Shown here: positions 33,432-44,263 of the stretch, in pieces | Layout of the letters: every line of letters begins with the position of its first letter | How positions within the stretch are numbered: the first letter of the stretch is position 1 | NCBI GenBank assembly: GCA_001600415.1 | Contig: BCJX01000010.1 | Location: forward strand, 764,961 to 828,960 | Direction: 5' to 3' | Length of the DNA stretch: 64,000 nucleotides | From: Pascua guehoae | Taxonomy: Eukaryota; Basidiomycota; Tremellomycetes; Trichosporonales; Trichosporonaceae | The notes under the pieces: generated by a model | What the model was told of the DNA's origin: nothing | Databases searched by the model: none | Seen by the model: the letters and a program-made list of their open reading frames with translations, nothing else | Position numbers and translations under genes: made by a program

Positions 33432-35804
33432 ATGGCCGATACGTACTATGCCCTCCTGGGCGTCACGCCCGACGCGCGGGCCGAGGAGAGTGAGTGCGGT
33501 ATGGTCGAGGAGGAGCGAGGCGGCGTCTGCTCGAGGACGTGGTGGGCGGAAAAGGGCGAGCGCCCGAGATAGGAGCTACGAGCTACGAGCCACGAGCCAC
33601 GAGCCACGAGCTACGAGCCACGGGCAACGAGCCACGGGCCACGAGCCACGAGAGCGAGCAACGACAGCGAGCAACAAGCCCGAGGCCCACGTGACGGCGC
33701 CAGCTGCACTCCAACCCCAATTCAACACTGTGCCGACGGGACTACCATCCTTGTCGGGCATGGCCAACTTGGCGTTTTGAATTGTCCCATCAGCACATTC
33801 TTAAATTGGGCGTTGTAATGGAGCTGGCGTCCCACTGGCCTCGCGGGCTCGTCTGGGTGGAGAGGTGACGTTGTGGGAAGGGCTGAAGGGCTGGAGGGCT
33901 GGGTGATGGGCGGGTTGGAGCTGACCGCAGTCGACGCCTCAGCCGACGCCGCGTTTGAGCGTATCTCGAGTACGTGCGGTGTCACCATGGAACCAGAAGT
34001 GGTTGATGGCTGGGACGTGTGGGCGTGGGGAGTGTGTGGCGGCGTGCGGGTGACAGGGCGTGCGGGTGGCAGGTGTCGAGAGGTGGGGTTAGGTCATTCG
34101 GCAGCGCGGGTGGAGGCTGCCGAGTCCAAGGGGAGGTGGGGGACTTGCTTCACGGAAGGGGTGCTGGGATCGAACTACTGGTCTCGAGCTGGCCTCGAGC
34201 TGGCCACGATCTGGCTTCAAGCTGGCCTCGAACTGCGGAGTTCGAGCTGGCCTCAAGCTCGCATCGAGCCGCGGACCTCGAGCTGTCGGCCTCGTCGCCG
34301 AGCTGAACCTCGTGCTCTCAACCGCCTCCACCCCCGCCCAGAGTCCCCCGTCCAGAGTGCCCAGCTTCTTAGCTCCCTTCCAACCCGAATCTCGTCTCCA
34401 ACCTCGTCTCAGCCTCGTCCCAACTTCGTCTCCAACCTCCCCAACCTCCCCAACCTCCTCGCAACCTCCTCCCCAACCTCATCCCTCCAACACCCCACCC
34501 TTCACGTCCCCTCCTAACACAGCAGAAGCCTACACCACCCTCTCAAGCCCCACCACCCGCGCAGCCTACGACGCGACCCTCTGCTCGCCCGTCCTCAACC
34601 TCCCCCCAACCTCGTCCCCTCCCCCCACCCACACCATCACCGCGCAATCGCCCACTGCGACGCCCACCGGCACGGGCACAGCCACGGGCACAAACCCAAG
34701 CCCAAAGGCCGACGACACAATCACACGCTTCTTCCACGAACACGAGGCAGAGTACCTGTGCGAATGCGGCGTGTGCGGGTACGTGTGGCGCATGCCGCCG
34801 CCGGGCGACGACGAGGTGGATGTGGGGGATGGGAGTGTGGGGGGTGTCAGGGTCGAGTCGACTGGGGTGAGTGCATTGTGTCTGGGTGGGTGGGTGTGGG
34901 GGGGGGGGGGGGGGTGGGTTGCCTTGGACGGGGAGGAGGTTGGTCGGTGTCGGTTTGTTGGGGTGGGATGGCCTCCCGTGCTTGTGGGTGTTGGAGGTCG
35001 GGGGGAGGGCCAAGATGCGCGGGCTAGCGAGTACAGAGTGCACTGGTACTCGGTTTGGGAGTAATCCGACACTGGCACACTCGAGCCGCAGAGCGTTGTG
35101 GGGCGCGTTGGGGTTGATCGGGTGGCAGTGACGGTGGTGACGGTGGTGACGGTGGTGGCGGGAAGCAGGGTGCGGCGCACGGACCAAGGTCGGCTGGGCA
35201 GACGGCAGGTGTGGCAGGTTGCAAGTTGCAAGTTGCAAGTTGCAAGTATCCTGCCACAATCCGTCAACGCGACATTGCCAAACGGGGCTTGGTGCGACCT
35301 GAAGCGACCGCCGTGTGCGGCCGGGCACCTGTGGGGACCATGCCGAGCTGGCGGCGCTGCGTGCGACACTGCCACGCTTGATGAGATGGGGCGCGGGCAC
35401 CTCCGCATCTCGGTGTGCCCGCCTTCTCGTCTGTGGTGGTTGGGGACAACCACCTGGGGTGTCTAATGGTTGTGGTTCCTGTGGTCCGCGGGCAGGGTGA
35501 CACCTCTCCATCTCGTCCACCTGCGATTTTCTTCCCATCTATTTCCTCAAAGTCAACGCCTCCGTCTCTAAACCTACTCGCCCCCGCACCCCACCCCCCC
35601 ATGTCGAAGATATGCACTAAACACCCACTTCATCTACACCCACTGACACTGCAGCTCGCACCATGCCCCTCGGACCCGTCGTCGCTCAAGGCGCGTTTCG
35701 TCAAGCCGGGCAAGTATCTGTGGACGTGGGACACGCGCGCGGAGCAGTGGGTCTCGCCGTGCCCGTACTGCAGCTCTGCGCCCCAGGAGGGCTTTGGTCA
35801 TTAG
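33432..35804 (+). CDS. DnaJ-domain protein, possibly Dph4/Jjj3-like
   Basis: Modelled exons 33432-33489, 33931-33969, 34523-34866, 35655-35804 sum to 196 codons plus stop, all in phase. Exon 1 encodes MADTYYALLGVTPDARAEE, the first J-domain helix. Exons 2 and 3 give DAAFERIS and AYTTLSSPTTRAAYDATL, helices III and IV. The segment that should hold helix II and the HPD tripeptide is absent; I found no HPD codon string on the plus strand of intron 1. Cysteine pairs follow: EYLCECGVCGY in exon 3 and CPYC in exon 4, with an APCPS string where a second Cys pair of a CSL (DPH-type) zinc finger would be. J domain plus CSL finger would mean diphthamide synthesis factor Dph4. The missing HPD and atypical cysteines make that tentative. 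Introns of 441, 553 and 788 nt dwarf the coding exons. Confidence 0.6.
33574..33653. repeat. 7-bp tandem repeat GAGCCAC in intron 1 of the DnaJ gene
   Basis: About eleven units with TAC/CAC and GGG variants, in the interval where the HPD-encoding exon would be expected. Confidence 0.85.
35128..35247. repeat. two short tandem repeats in intron 3 of the DnaJ gene
   Basis: A 9-bp GACGGTGGT unit (about 3 copies, 35128-35160) and a 7-bp TTGCAAG unit (4 copies, 35219-35247). Confidence 0.85.
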
Positions 35805-36145
35805 ACAGGGGGGTCGGGGTTGTAGCTCCGGAGGAGTGTTGTGACTGGTGGAGCTGTCGCGGTTGGCGTCGACGGGTGAAGGTTCCCGTGGCCATGTGCG
35901 GAGGGGTTGGCCGTGTCGTGATCGAGGTATAGACAGCATCAAGAGGAATCGAGACAAACAAACGCGGTGGCAACCAGCCACAGTGGTGTATACACATAGA
36001 AAATCCAATGCTCCCGACGCATGTAGGTGCGAGCAATCTGCATAAACATAAACTGAGCGCGTATATCCTCCCTACTGATACATTCCACTCGCCATTTGGC
36101 TAGCTAGCCACCTCACCTCACCATGTCGCTGTGCAGCAGACAAGA

Positions 36146-38584
36146 CTAGGCACCCACGCGCCCGACCCTCTCCATGCCCTCGGGGAGGACATACCCCCCC
36201 TCCTTCCTCGCCTGGTCGAAGATCTCAAACGTCCTCTGCGTCTTGGAATGGGGCACGCGGGTATTCTCCAGCCGGCCATCGCGGAGATCACGCGCCGCCG
36301 CGTCCGCCTCGAGATGGAGGCCCATACCGGGCACATCGATCTCGACGACCTCGTCGGCCTCCCACCCCCCGCCGTCCTTGAGCCGCCGGATCGTAAACGT
36401 CGTCAACCGATGGCCTGGGGGTGCGCCAATGAGAATCTCCCCGCGGGTCCCCGAGATGTGGCCCCAGTAGTCGCGCGGTGCGCGCGCGTTGAAGTTCATG
36501 CTGCAGATGGCCCGCGCGTCGGCTAGTTGCGGGTAGTCGAGCACCAGCGTCGTCGCCAGGTCAACACCGGTGCGCGCGAGCTTCATGAGTGTGGAGACCT
36601 GGGGGCCGCCGACGAGGCCGGGGGTGTCCTGCAGCGCGACGCGGGCGGGGATCATGCAGTAGGCGCCGACGTCGAGGAGGGGGCCGCCGGCGTGGGAGAG
36701 GCCGAGGAGGCGGTGCGTGTCGGGGATGTCTGGGGTTAGTGGGTGTGTCCGGGGGGGNNNNNNNNNNNNNNNNNNNNNNNNNNNNNNNNNNNNNNNNNNN
36801 NNNNNNNNNNNNNNNNNNNNNNNNNNNNNNNNNNNNNNNNNNNNNNNNNNNNNNNNNNNNNNNNNNNNNNNNNNNNNNNNNNNNNNNNNNNNNNNNNNNN
36901 NNNNNNNNNNNNNNNNNNNNNNNNNNNNNNNNNNNNNNNNNNNNNNNNNNNNNNNNNNNNNNNNNNNNNNNNNNNNNNNNNNNNNNNNNNNNNNNNNNNN
37001 NNNNNNNNNNNNNNNNNNNNNNNNNNNNNNNNNNNNNNNNNNNNNNNNNNNNNNNNNNNNNNNNNNNNNNNNNNNNNNNNNNNNNNNNNNNNNNNNNNNN
37101 NNNNNNNNNNNNNNNNNNNNNNNNNNNNNNNNNNNNNNNNNNNNNNNNNNNNNNNNNNNNNNNNNNNNNNNNNNNNNNNNNNNNNNNNNNNNNNNNNNNN
37201 NNNNNNNNNNNNNNNNNNNNNNNNNNNNNNNNNNNNNNNNNNNNNNNNNNNNNNNNNNNNNNNNNNNNNNNNNNNNNNNNNNNNNNNNNNNNNNNNNNNN
37301 NNNNNNNNNNNNNNNNNNNNNNNNNNNNNNNNNNNNNNNNNNNNNNNNNNNNNNNNNNNNNNNNNNNNNNNNNNNNNNNNNNNNNNNNNNNNNNNNNNNN
37401 NNNNNNNNNNNNNNNNNNNNNNNNNNNNNNNNNNNNNNNNNNNNNNNNNNNNNNNNNNNNNNNNNNNNNNNNNNNNNNNNNNNNNNNNNNNNNNNNNNNN
37501 NNNNNNNNNNNNNNNNNNNNNNNNNNNNNNNNNNNNNNNNNNNNNNNNNNNNNNNNNNNNNNNNNNNNNNNNNNNNNNNNNNNNNNNNNNNNNNNNNNNN
37601 NNNNNNNNNNNNNNNNNNNNNNNNNNNNNNNNNNNNNNNNNNNNNNNNNNNNNNNNNNNNNNNNNNNNNNNNNNNNNNNNNNNNNNNNNNNNNNNNCCCC
37701 TCACAACTCCCACTCCCCCACAGCTCCAACTCCCAGCAGCACTCAACTCACCCTCCATGAGGAACAGCTTTTTGCTCTTTGCAATCCGGCACAGGTCGGC
37801 CCACTCGGCCGCATTGAGCACGGCGGGTTTTTCGACCAAGACACTCTTGCCCGCCTCGAGCGCGGCCTTTACGTCGTCATAGTGCGTCTCGTGCAGCGTG
37901 CCAATGTAGACAATCTTGGCGTCCTGGGGTGTTAGTTGGAGGGGAAGAGGGGAGGAGGGGAGTCAGGGTGGGGGAGTGGAGTGGGCTGGGGAGAGGGGGG
38001 CAGGGGGCGGGGAGGGGGTAGGAGATGGGGAGGAGGGAAGGCGAATAACTTGGGCACAGATGCAGGTCAAGCTGTAGCCCCCTCTAGACGCACGACAGCG
38101 CCAACGACAATGCCATCGACAGCACCATATCAGCGCCGACGCCGCCACAATCCCAAACAAACCAACCCCACTCGCAATCAACACAAAGACCACAGACAAC
38201 CACCACAACAAACCACCACAAACCACCACAAGCCACAACAAGCCACCACCACCACCACCACCACCACCCCGAACACTCACCTCATCAGCAAACAACTCGT
38301 CATAACTCCCATACGCCCTCGCCGGCCCCGCCAGACCCATCTGCTGCGCGCTCGCTCCCTTAGGCAGGTTTTCCCGAATAAACGCCTCGGCCCGGCTCTT
38401 GCTCCGCGACGCGACCGCGACGACCGCGTGCACGACATCGACCACGTCGCGCTCGAGGGCAATGTCGCGCGCAAACGTGCCCGAGATGCCGCCGCACCCG
38501 ATGATTCTGGAGTTGGAGTTAGACGATGGTGAACGGGAGGAGAGAGCATGCGACGTACCCCCAGTTACAGACGTATGGCGCCAT
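36146..38584 (-). CDS. Gfo/Idh/MocA family NAD(P)-dependent oxidoreductase, interrupted by gap
   Basis: Related to dimeric dihydrodiol dehydrogenase / D-xylose dehydrogenase (NADP+). Visible exons on the minus strand: 38584-38559, 38506-38281, 37923-37752, then a 939-N gap, then 36729-36146 with the stop. The dinucleotide fold opens with WGIIGCGGISGTF (GxGxxG formed across the first intron). It continues through VAVASRSKSRAEAF, DAKIVYIGTLHETHYDDV and VLVEKPAVLNAAEW, which carries the EKP motif of the family. The C-terminal exon has GGPLLDVGAYCMI, giving the conserved Asp and Tyr, and ends KEGGYVLPEGMERVGRVGA. The exon(s) holding the central substrate-binding loop are inside the gap. Intracellular sugar or diol oxidation is the likely role; exact substrate unknown. 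Confidence 0.88.
36758..37696. other. assembly gap, 939 N, inside oxidoreductase gene
   Basis: Gap preceded by GGGGGGG and followed by CCCC. It hides at least one coding exon of the minus-strand gene. Confidence 1.
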
Positions 38585-39652
38585 GGTGCAGTGGTTGTGG
38601 ATAGACGTGTGCTGGTGAGCGGTGCTGCTGGTGTGCTGGTGTGCGGGTGTGCGGTATAGGGGTGGTTGTCTCTCTGACCGACTCCGGTCTTTATCTACAG
38701 CCCACATCTCACAGCATGCCTCGTGCCTCCTCCTTCTGCCCCGCCTCCGACGAAGGCAAGTCTCGTCGCTGCAGCTAACGGCTTCCACAAACTCCACCCC
38801 CACAGGCCCGATGCCAATGCCGCCGGCAAGAGACGGCATGACGTACGTCGGCTCGTAGGAAAAGGCTCGGATAATCGGCAGAATACCGCCACCACGCGGC
38901 AGGTGGCAGAGGTGACAAATATGGAACTGACCAAGTGCCAGTAGGTGTTTTGCAGTTCTGCAGTTTGCCATATCCTGCTTGTACTGTTGCGGGGAATCAT
39001 GGCTCTGGCCTCCCCGGTGCGTTGGTAATTTGTTCTGCCGAGGGCGACGATTGCAGGTTGAGAGGCGATGCTATCGGTGTGCTTGGGCCAATTGGGGTGG
39101 GGTCGGGGGTGGAGGGGAGGGGTGGGGAGCAGGTGTCACCCTCCATGCTGTTGACGTGCTTGGAATCGGATCCGGTGCGCAGAGCGCGTACGCGGGTAAG
39201 GGGGCAGGTCAAGGGGACGAGAGGACGAGCTGGGCATACAGATGGTGTGCAGGCGGCGGCGCATTCACAGCGGCTGTAACCCGACTGAGGCCACGTTGGG
39301 CTGGTTGCTGTTGTAGTCTGTGACGCGGCTTGTGGTCCGCTGTCCCTCAGTCGTGTGTACTACGAAATGTACTCGTGGCCTTACTCGGTTGGTGCGGGAG
39401 AAGAAAGCGCGCGTGTAGGTACTTATCGCCTCATCCAGTCCACAAAATACAGGGTGCATTTCGCGTCCGGATCCCTCTCGTTGCTGAAATGACCATGGCT
39501 CCAGCTCGGTTAATAACCCATCGTGGCTGTCCCTCGTCAAGAGTAAATTGTCGTCCAAGGAACGATGCATGTCTATAAGCAAGATTAGGCCAGACGCTCA
39601 GCTACAAACTCCTGAACTATATCCACACAGTCCGCCTCGCCCACTCCACAGT
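38585..39652. other. intergenic, upstream of oxidoreductase and downstream of Zn2Cys6 gene
   Basis: No supportable gene. Short GTGCTGGTGTGC repeats at 38610-38650 lie just upstream of the oxidoreductase start. Confidence 0.5.
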
Positions 39653-42600
39653 CTACCACCATAGATCGCTCGGCAGCTCTGGGTGCCCTTGCTGGTTGGG
39701 GTCGAGGTAGTGGTCAACGTCAACTGGAAGGAAGAAGTTTTCCAGTCCCACAAACGGTGCACTGTCTGTTGGTGCCAGGGAGCCTCCGAGCGAGTGGCCA
39801 TCGAGGAATCTGCGAGTATGAGCACTTTTCAGCATATAAACTGCAGCGTGGGCTTCGCTTTGTGTTGCCCCCATTTGTGCTGCACTCTCATTCGACCCAA
39901 TCTACTCACAATGGCAACGGGTCACCCTCGCCGAGCTGCAATCCCGACCGCTCGAGGTTTTCCTGCGCAAACAAAAAGTCAAATTCAGAGATTTCGTTTG
40001 CGCTCGACGGCGAGTCCTCTAGCAGCTGGCTCGTCGCGCTCAGGAGGAAGCTGGGCGACGCCCCAGCCTGCGGTGTGGTCATGTAGCTCGTGTTGACAAG
40101 CGACGATGGAGAAAACACTGGCGCATTGATCGAGGGGGAAGCAACCGCCCCGGGTGCGTTTGGGGCGGCCACGTCGCTGCTGGTCATCGGGAGGGGCATG
40201 TTACCCTTTGTTGGCGACGTTCGAGCAGATGATGCAGGGATCACCTTTTGGCGCCGTGCGCGACGCAGAATCAGTCGCAAGGAACGGGCATAGCGTCCAG
40301 CAGGGACTGGTGGGTCAGCAACTCTGCCTCCATCGTCTCACCCACCTTCCGAGAGCACTCTGGCGAGCTCCTCGACATCCTTGGCCGTCTTCTTCAGGTT
40401 GAGCTCGTGGGGGAACAAACGCGCGATGCGGATGAGGAACGATGCGGCAAAGGCCGCACACACATCTGTGGAATGCGTCAGTGTCAAATCTCGTACCAGG
40501 TCGGACACTCACGGGTATAGTGCACGGCGTAACGCAGACCGTTGCGGTAGTTTTCACCACGGAGACAGATCTCGAGACAGTGCTGCGCATTGCGCATCGC
40601 GCGGATCGCCAGCGCGCGCTTCTCCTCTGGCATCGAGACAACGTCGGACGGTTCACGGATGCCGCGCAGGAGCTGCGAGTTGACAAACAGTCTGGCATTA
40701 GTATTGATCTTGGGAGGTGTCGAGACGAGCTACTCACTCGGCATATTGACGCTGAATTGCCACTGCAAATGGTTAGCAATGTAACCCGCGCTGCCACGAC
40801 CCCAAAGAACTCACAAGACTCGCGAAAAAAGTCGCCGCGCCCTTTGCCAAATCGGTCCGCTATCGGGTTAGTTTGGCCCAGCCACGGAAGAGTGCTGGGC
40901 TCACAAAGTACGCGGTCCCAGTACCGCTCCCACGAGTCAAACTCGTGGTTGGCCTGCTTGAGGCGCTTGAGCGTGTTCTGATCAATGGGAAGATCCGGCG
41001 CAGCCGTGAGCTCAATGTGGAGCGGAGCTGAAAGTTAGCCATCTGTATGGAAACCGGCGGGTCTCACCTCTCAATGCTGTGAGCTCGACAGTGGAGATGA
41101 GTCGGGCGTCCGAGGGGATCGACAGTGGGTGCTCGAGCAGCCGTCGACACTGGTGGATCGTCTCGTCCTCGCGGAGGATGGCTGGCCGGCCCATCCCGTA
41201 CGCCATTTGGTGCTCTGTCAAGTAGAGCTGGGCGTTAGGAGAGACCTTTGGCGAAAATGGTAGCACTTACACAGAACCACACACGCGAATGCACCACCAG
41301 CGGACGCTCTTCCTCTAGCTCCTCGGGAGTCTTGCCCTTTCCCATCCCGCTCCGAAGCAGTTTGATAAACGACTTGTTGATGCCCATGTCCACTGCCATG
41401 CGCACAGCGTGGCCGCCGGGCAACCAGCCATTGTCGGAAAATGCCGCAAGGATGTTCATCGCCTGCACTGCTTCGATCCTTGCCACCGGGTTGAACATGG
41501 TGCCCATGGCTGGTGCGTTAGTCGGGAGTCAGATGTCCAGGGTTGCTGACTCACCAACTTTCTGCGCATGCTCGCGCGCCAGTTGTTGGACATCACTGAT
41601 GGGACCTGGGCATAAGCTGAGTCTCAGCACACCAAAGACTCACCTCCTCCGTCTCGAACTCTCGCCCCGACCATGACCATGGTGGTGATTGAGAATGGTG
41701 ACCGAATCTTTAGTCTGGGACGATGTTAGACCCAATATGCGCCAGGGTTCACTCACGACTCCCAGGTATCAAAGTTTGGATCGTAACAGGGGACAAAGTT
41801 GCTAGAGCCAGCGTAGAATCTGATGGTAAGCGACTGACAGCAATCGGGATACTCACATCCTGATAAGCTCGCGCGCCTCCTCTTCCGAGCAGTAGCCTTC
41901 ATCCACAACATCCGGGTACGCGTGCACATGTGTCTTTTTCACCTTTGACTTGTCCTTGAGAGGACCATATGTCTGTGGCAATGGTTGGGCCTCAACAACA
42001 GCGGGGGCATTCGAGCTGAATCGTGCCTTCTTTTTACCCCTATCGTCTCCGCCCTCGGACTCGCCAGGACGTTTGGCTCCACTCGTTGCACTACCGGGCG
42101 TGCGTTGTTCCTTTTCCTCGCGCGCGCGCTCAACGGCGGCCTCTACCAGCCCTGCCATGTTGCTCATCGCGCTGAGCGGGCTCACAATGTCGTCCAAGAT
42201 GTCTCCTCCATCCGAGCCTGCGCGTGATGGTGGGAGCGACATGTGCGACGTCGTGTTTGCACCAGGGTTTGAAAACGGCTGCCATGGTTGCTTTGGCGTC
42301 CCCGCCGTAGCCTGGGAAGAGGCATCCGTACTTGTCGGCAATGTAGGCTGGCGGAAGCCCGACGCTTCCCCCACAAGTGATGGTACCGAACCGCCTGGTG
42401 TATACGGGTTGAATGTTCCAGCGGGGGGACGCGACAAGATGTTCGATGCTGGGTTGGACGTCAAGTTGGCCGCTCCGGGTGATGCGTGACCCTGGCGCAA
42501 GGCACCAACTGGATGTGACGTCGCAGAGCCGGTCGCGCCGGCAACAAACTCTGGCGTGGTGGTGACATTCAGCGGCGTATTGCCGGACCCGTTGGATGCG

Positions 42601-43165
42601 CCGCTCGACATGCCTGCGCGCAGTGTCTGCACGAGATCGCTTAGGGTGGTCTGAATGCCAGCCACTTGGGATTCGAGCGATCGGATGCGACTGAGGGTCA
42701 GCTCACACTGAGGCCGAGTTCCTCAACATGACAGACGTACTCTTCGCCAATGTTATCGCCAGCATTTCTTCCTGGCTTCTCCATGACACACTCCAGCCCG
42801 CCGTTGCGGCACCGCTTGCATGGTGGATCCTCAGCACCGACGCAGCGCATCTTCATTCTGCGACAGTTGTTCTGCTCGTCAGTACACTCTGTCGTCGCTG
42901 CAGCACATCTTAACGCCACCATTACTCACACATGCGCCTGTAGGTACGAAACCAGGATCAGAGCAGAGACACCGCGTCAGTTTAGACTTTGACGGTACCC
43001 CCCGACACAATACGCACGATTAACACGATTGATGACGCCCTTGCGGTCTCCCTTCTCCGGTGCCTTTGGCTCTGCGGCATCCGCTTTGGAGCCTTCATTG
43101 GAAGGGGTGTAGTCGCCTGACCCTCCTTGGTCACTGTCGACGCCTGCGAGCGGGTACGCCTGCAT
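39653..43165 (-). CDS. Zn2Cys6 (fungal zinc cluster) transcription factor
   Basis: Sixteen exons (high to low): 43165-43018, 42937-42930, 42871-42741, 42690-41857, 41819-41757, 41714-41644, 41605-41555, 41509-41271, 41227-41068, 41027-40905, 40859-40815, 40763-40738, 40672-40513, 40465-40346, 40306-39910, 39809-39653. They sum to 910 codons plus stop. The zinc cluster has Cys at 52, 55, 62, 70, 73 and 80 (RACNNC, CRRMKMRC, CKRC spacing CX2CX6CX7CX2CX6C). It is assembled from exons 1, 2 and 3, exon 2 being only 8 nt. A coiled-coil dimerisation segment RIRSLESQVAGIQTTLSDLVQTLR follows, then a Ser/Pro-rich linker and a fungal-specific middle homology domain (VQAMNILAAF, NGWLPGGHAVRMAVDMGINKS). 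The acidic C-terminus could be an activation domain. Regulated pathway unknown. The start could be further upstream, since the frame stays open to about 43315. Confidence 0.87.
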
Positions 43166-44263
43166 TTCGCTGGTTGTGATCGGGTCGGAGCTTGTAGATG
43201 TGGTATAGTTGTCTAAGATGGGTGGGTAGGCAGTCGAGATGTGGATGGGGTTTAATGACAAGCAGTCATAACCGGGGGCTGGAAATGGTTGTTGGTGGTG
43301 GCGGCGTGAACCCAAGAGCCGGACGAAGCAATGTCAGATGCGCAGACGAAGCAATGACCCAAGACGTGTTTGCGAATAGTGTGGCCGAGGGGTGAGCGAG
43401 ACTGGGGAGGCTGAAAGCTGGTGGGTCTACTGGATGGCGAGCGGGCGAGTGAGCGTAGAGTCGAGTACCAGAAGTGGATATACACAAAATGATCACCGTT
43501 GCCTGTAATGGTGGGCGAAGGATGGATCAACGATGATCGTCGTCAGAGTCGTTTCACGCCGGCGATTGTCGGGTGTTGACGGGGACAGGTGGGTAATGGG
43601 CCACCGGCCCAGATAAAAAGTGGGGTCAAAAGGATGTAGCAGAGAGGACAGATGCGAGAGAAAGAAACCACCAAGAGATGCATGTGGAGGGGGTGTGGGG
43701 AACGGTGACCGGCAGATGCCGCTGGTGCCGCTAAACACGACCGATCATAGGGCACCGGGGGCTGCTTTGACTCCACCGTTCGGGGCGTGCCAAGATTCCA
43801 TACCGCCCTATGTCATGCAGGTGCACGGTCAATGGGACGGGCGGGCGGGCGGGCGGGGATGGCGGTGTAGGCCGGAAGCCGGCTGCATGTGGGTCTCTGG
43901 ACGTCTTTGAACACCGGCCGATGGGTATGGGGGGGGGGGGNNGGTGTTGGGACATCGGCACATCGGTCCGGTCACCGGAACACGGATCATGCTCGGAAAT
44001 ACAAATTTCCACGTGGTTTCATGCGCCTACTTTGTGGTAACTCTTTTGCTAGTTAGGCATGTGAGTTTATTTGACATGCCTAACTGTAGCCGTCTTGTCA
44101 TCAGGGCCCGTGCGCAACCGCGTCCATGTTGGGTCGCGTATGGTTGACGCGTACTGGTGGGTGGGTGACTGTTCGGCAACAACAACCTTGCCTCCTTCCC
44201 TCGTCATCATCTTCACCTTCCTCATCATCTCCAACCCCATCCACCCCATCGTTACCGCCCAAG
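43166..44263. promoter_or_regulatory. divergent upstream region of zinc-cluster gene and SMC1
   Basis: 1.1 kb between start codons. It includes a perfect 12-bp inverted repeat (44051-44085), a G10 run ending in a 2-N gap at 43941-43942, and CGG-containing stretches. No gene seen. Confidence 0.5.
44051..44085. promoter_or_regulatory. perfect 12-bp inverted repeat, 11-nt loop
   Basis: AGTTAGGCATGT (44051-44062) and ACATGCCTAACT (44074-44085) are exact reverse complements around GAGTTTATTTG. It lies about 180 bp upstream of the SMC1 start codon. Either an operator-like palindrome or an RNA hairpin. Confidence 0.6.

Noticed and set aside
33848..33859. Minus-strand codons reading HPDE inside the first intron of the DnaJ gene, possibly an inverted J-domain exon
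   Set aside because: Residues before it are Pro/Ser-rich, not helix II, and those after it do not lead into helix III. Probably coincidence.
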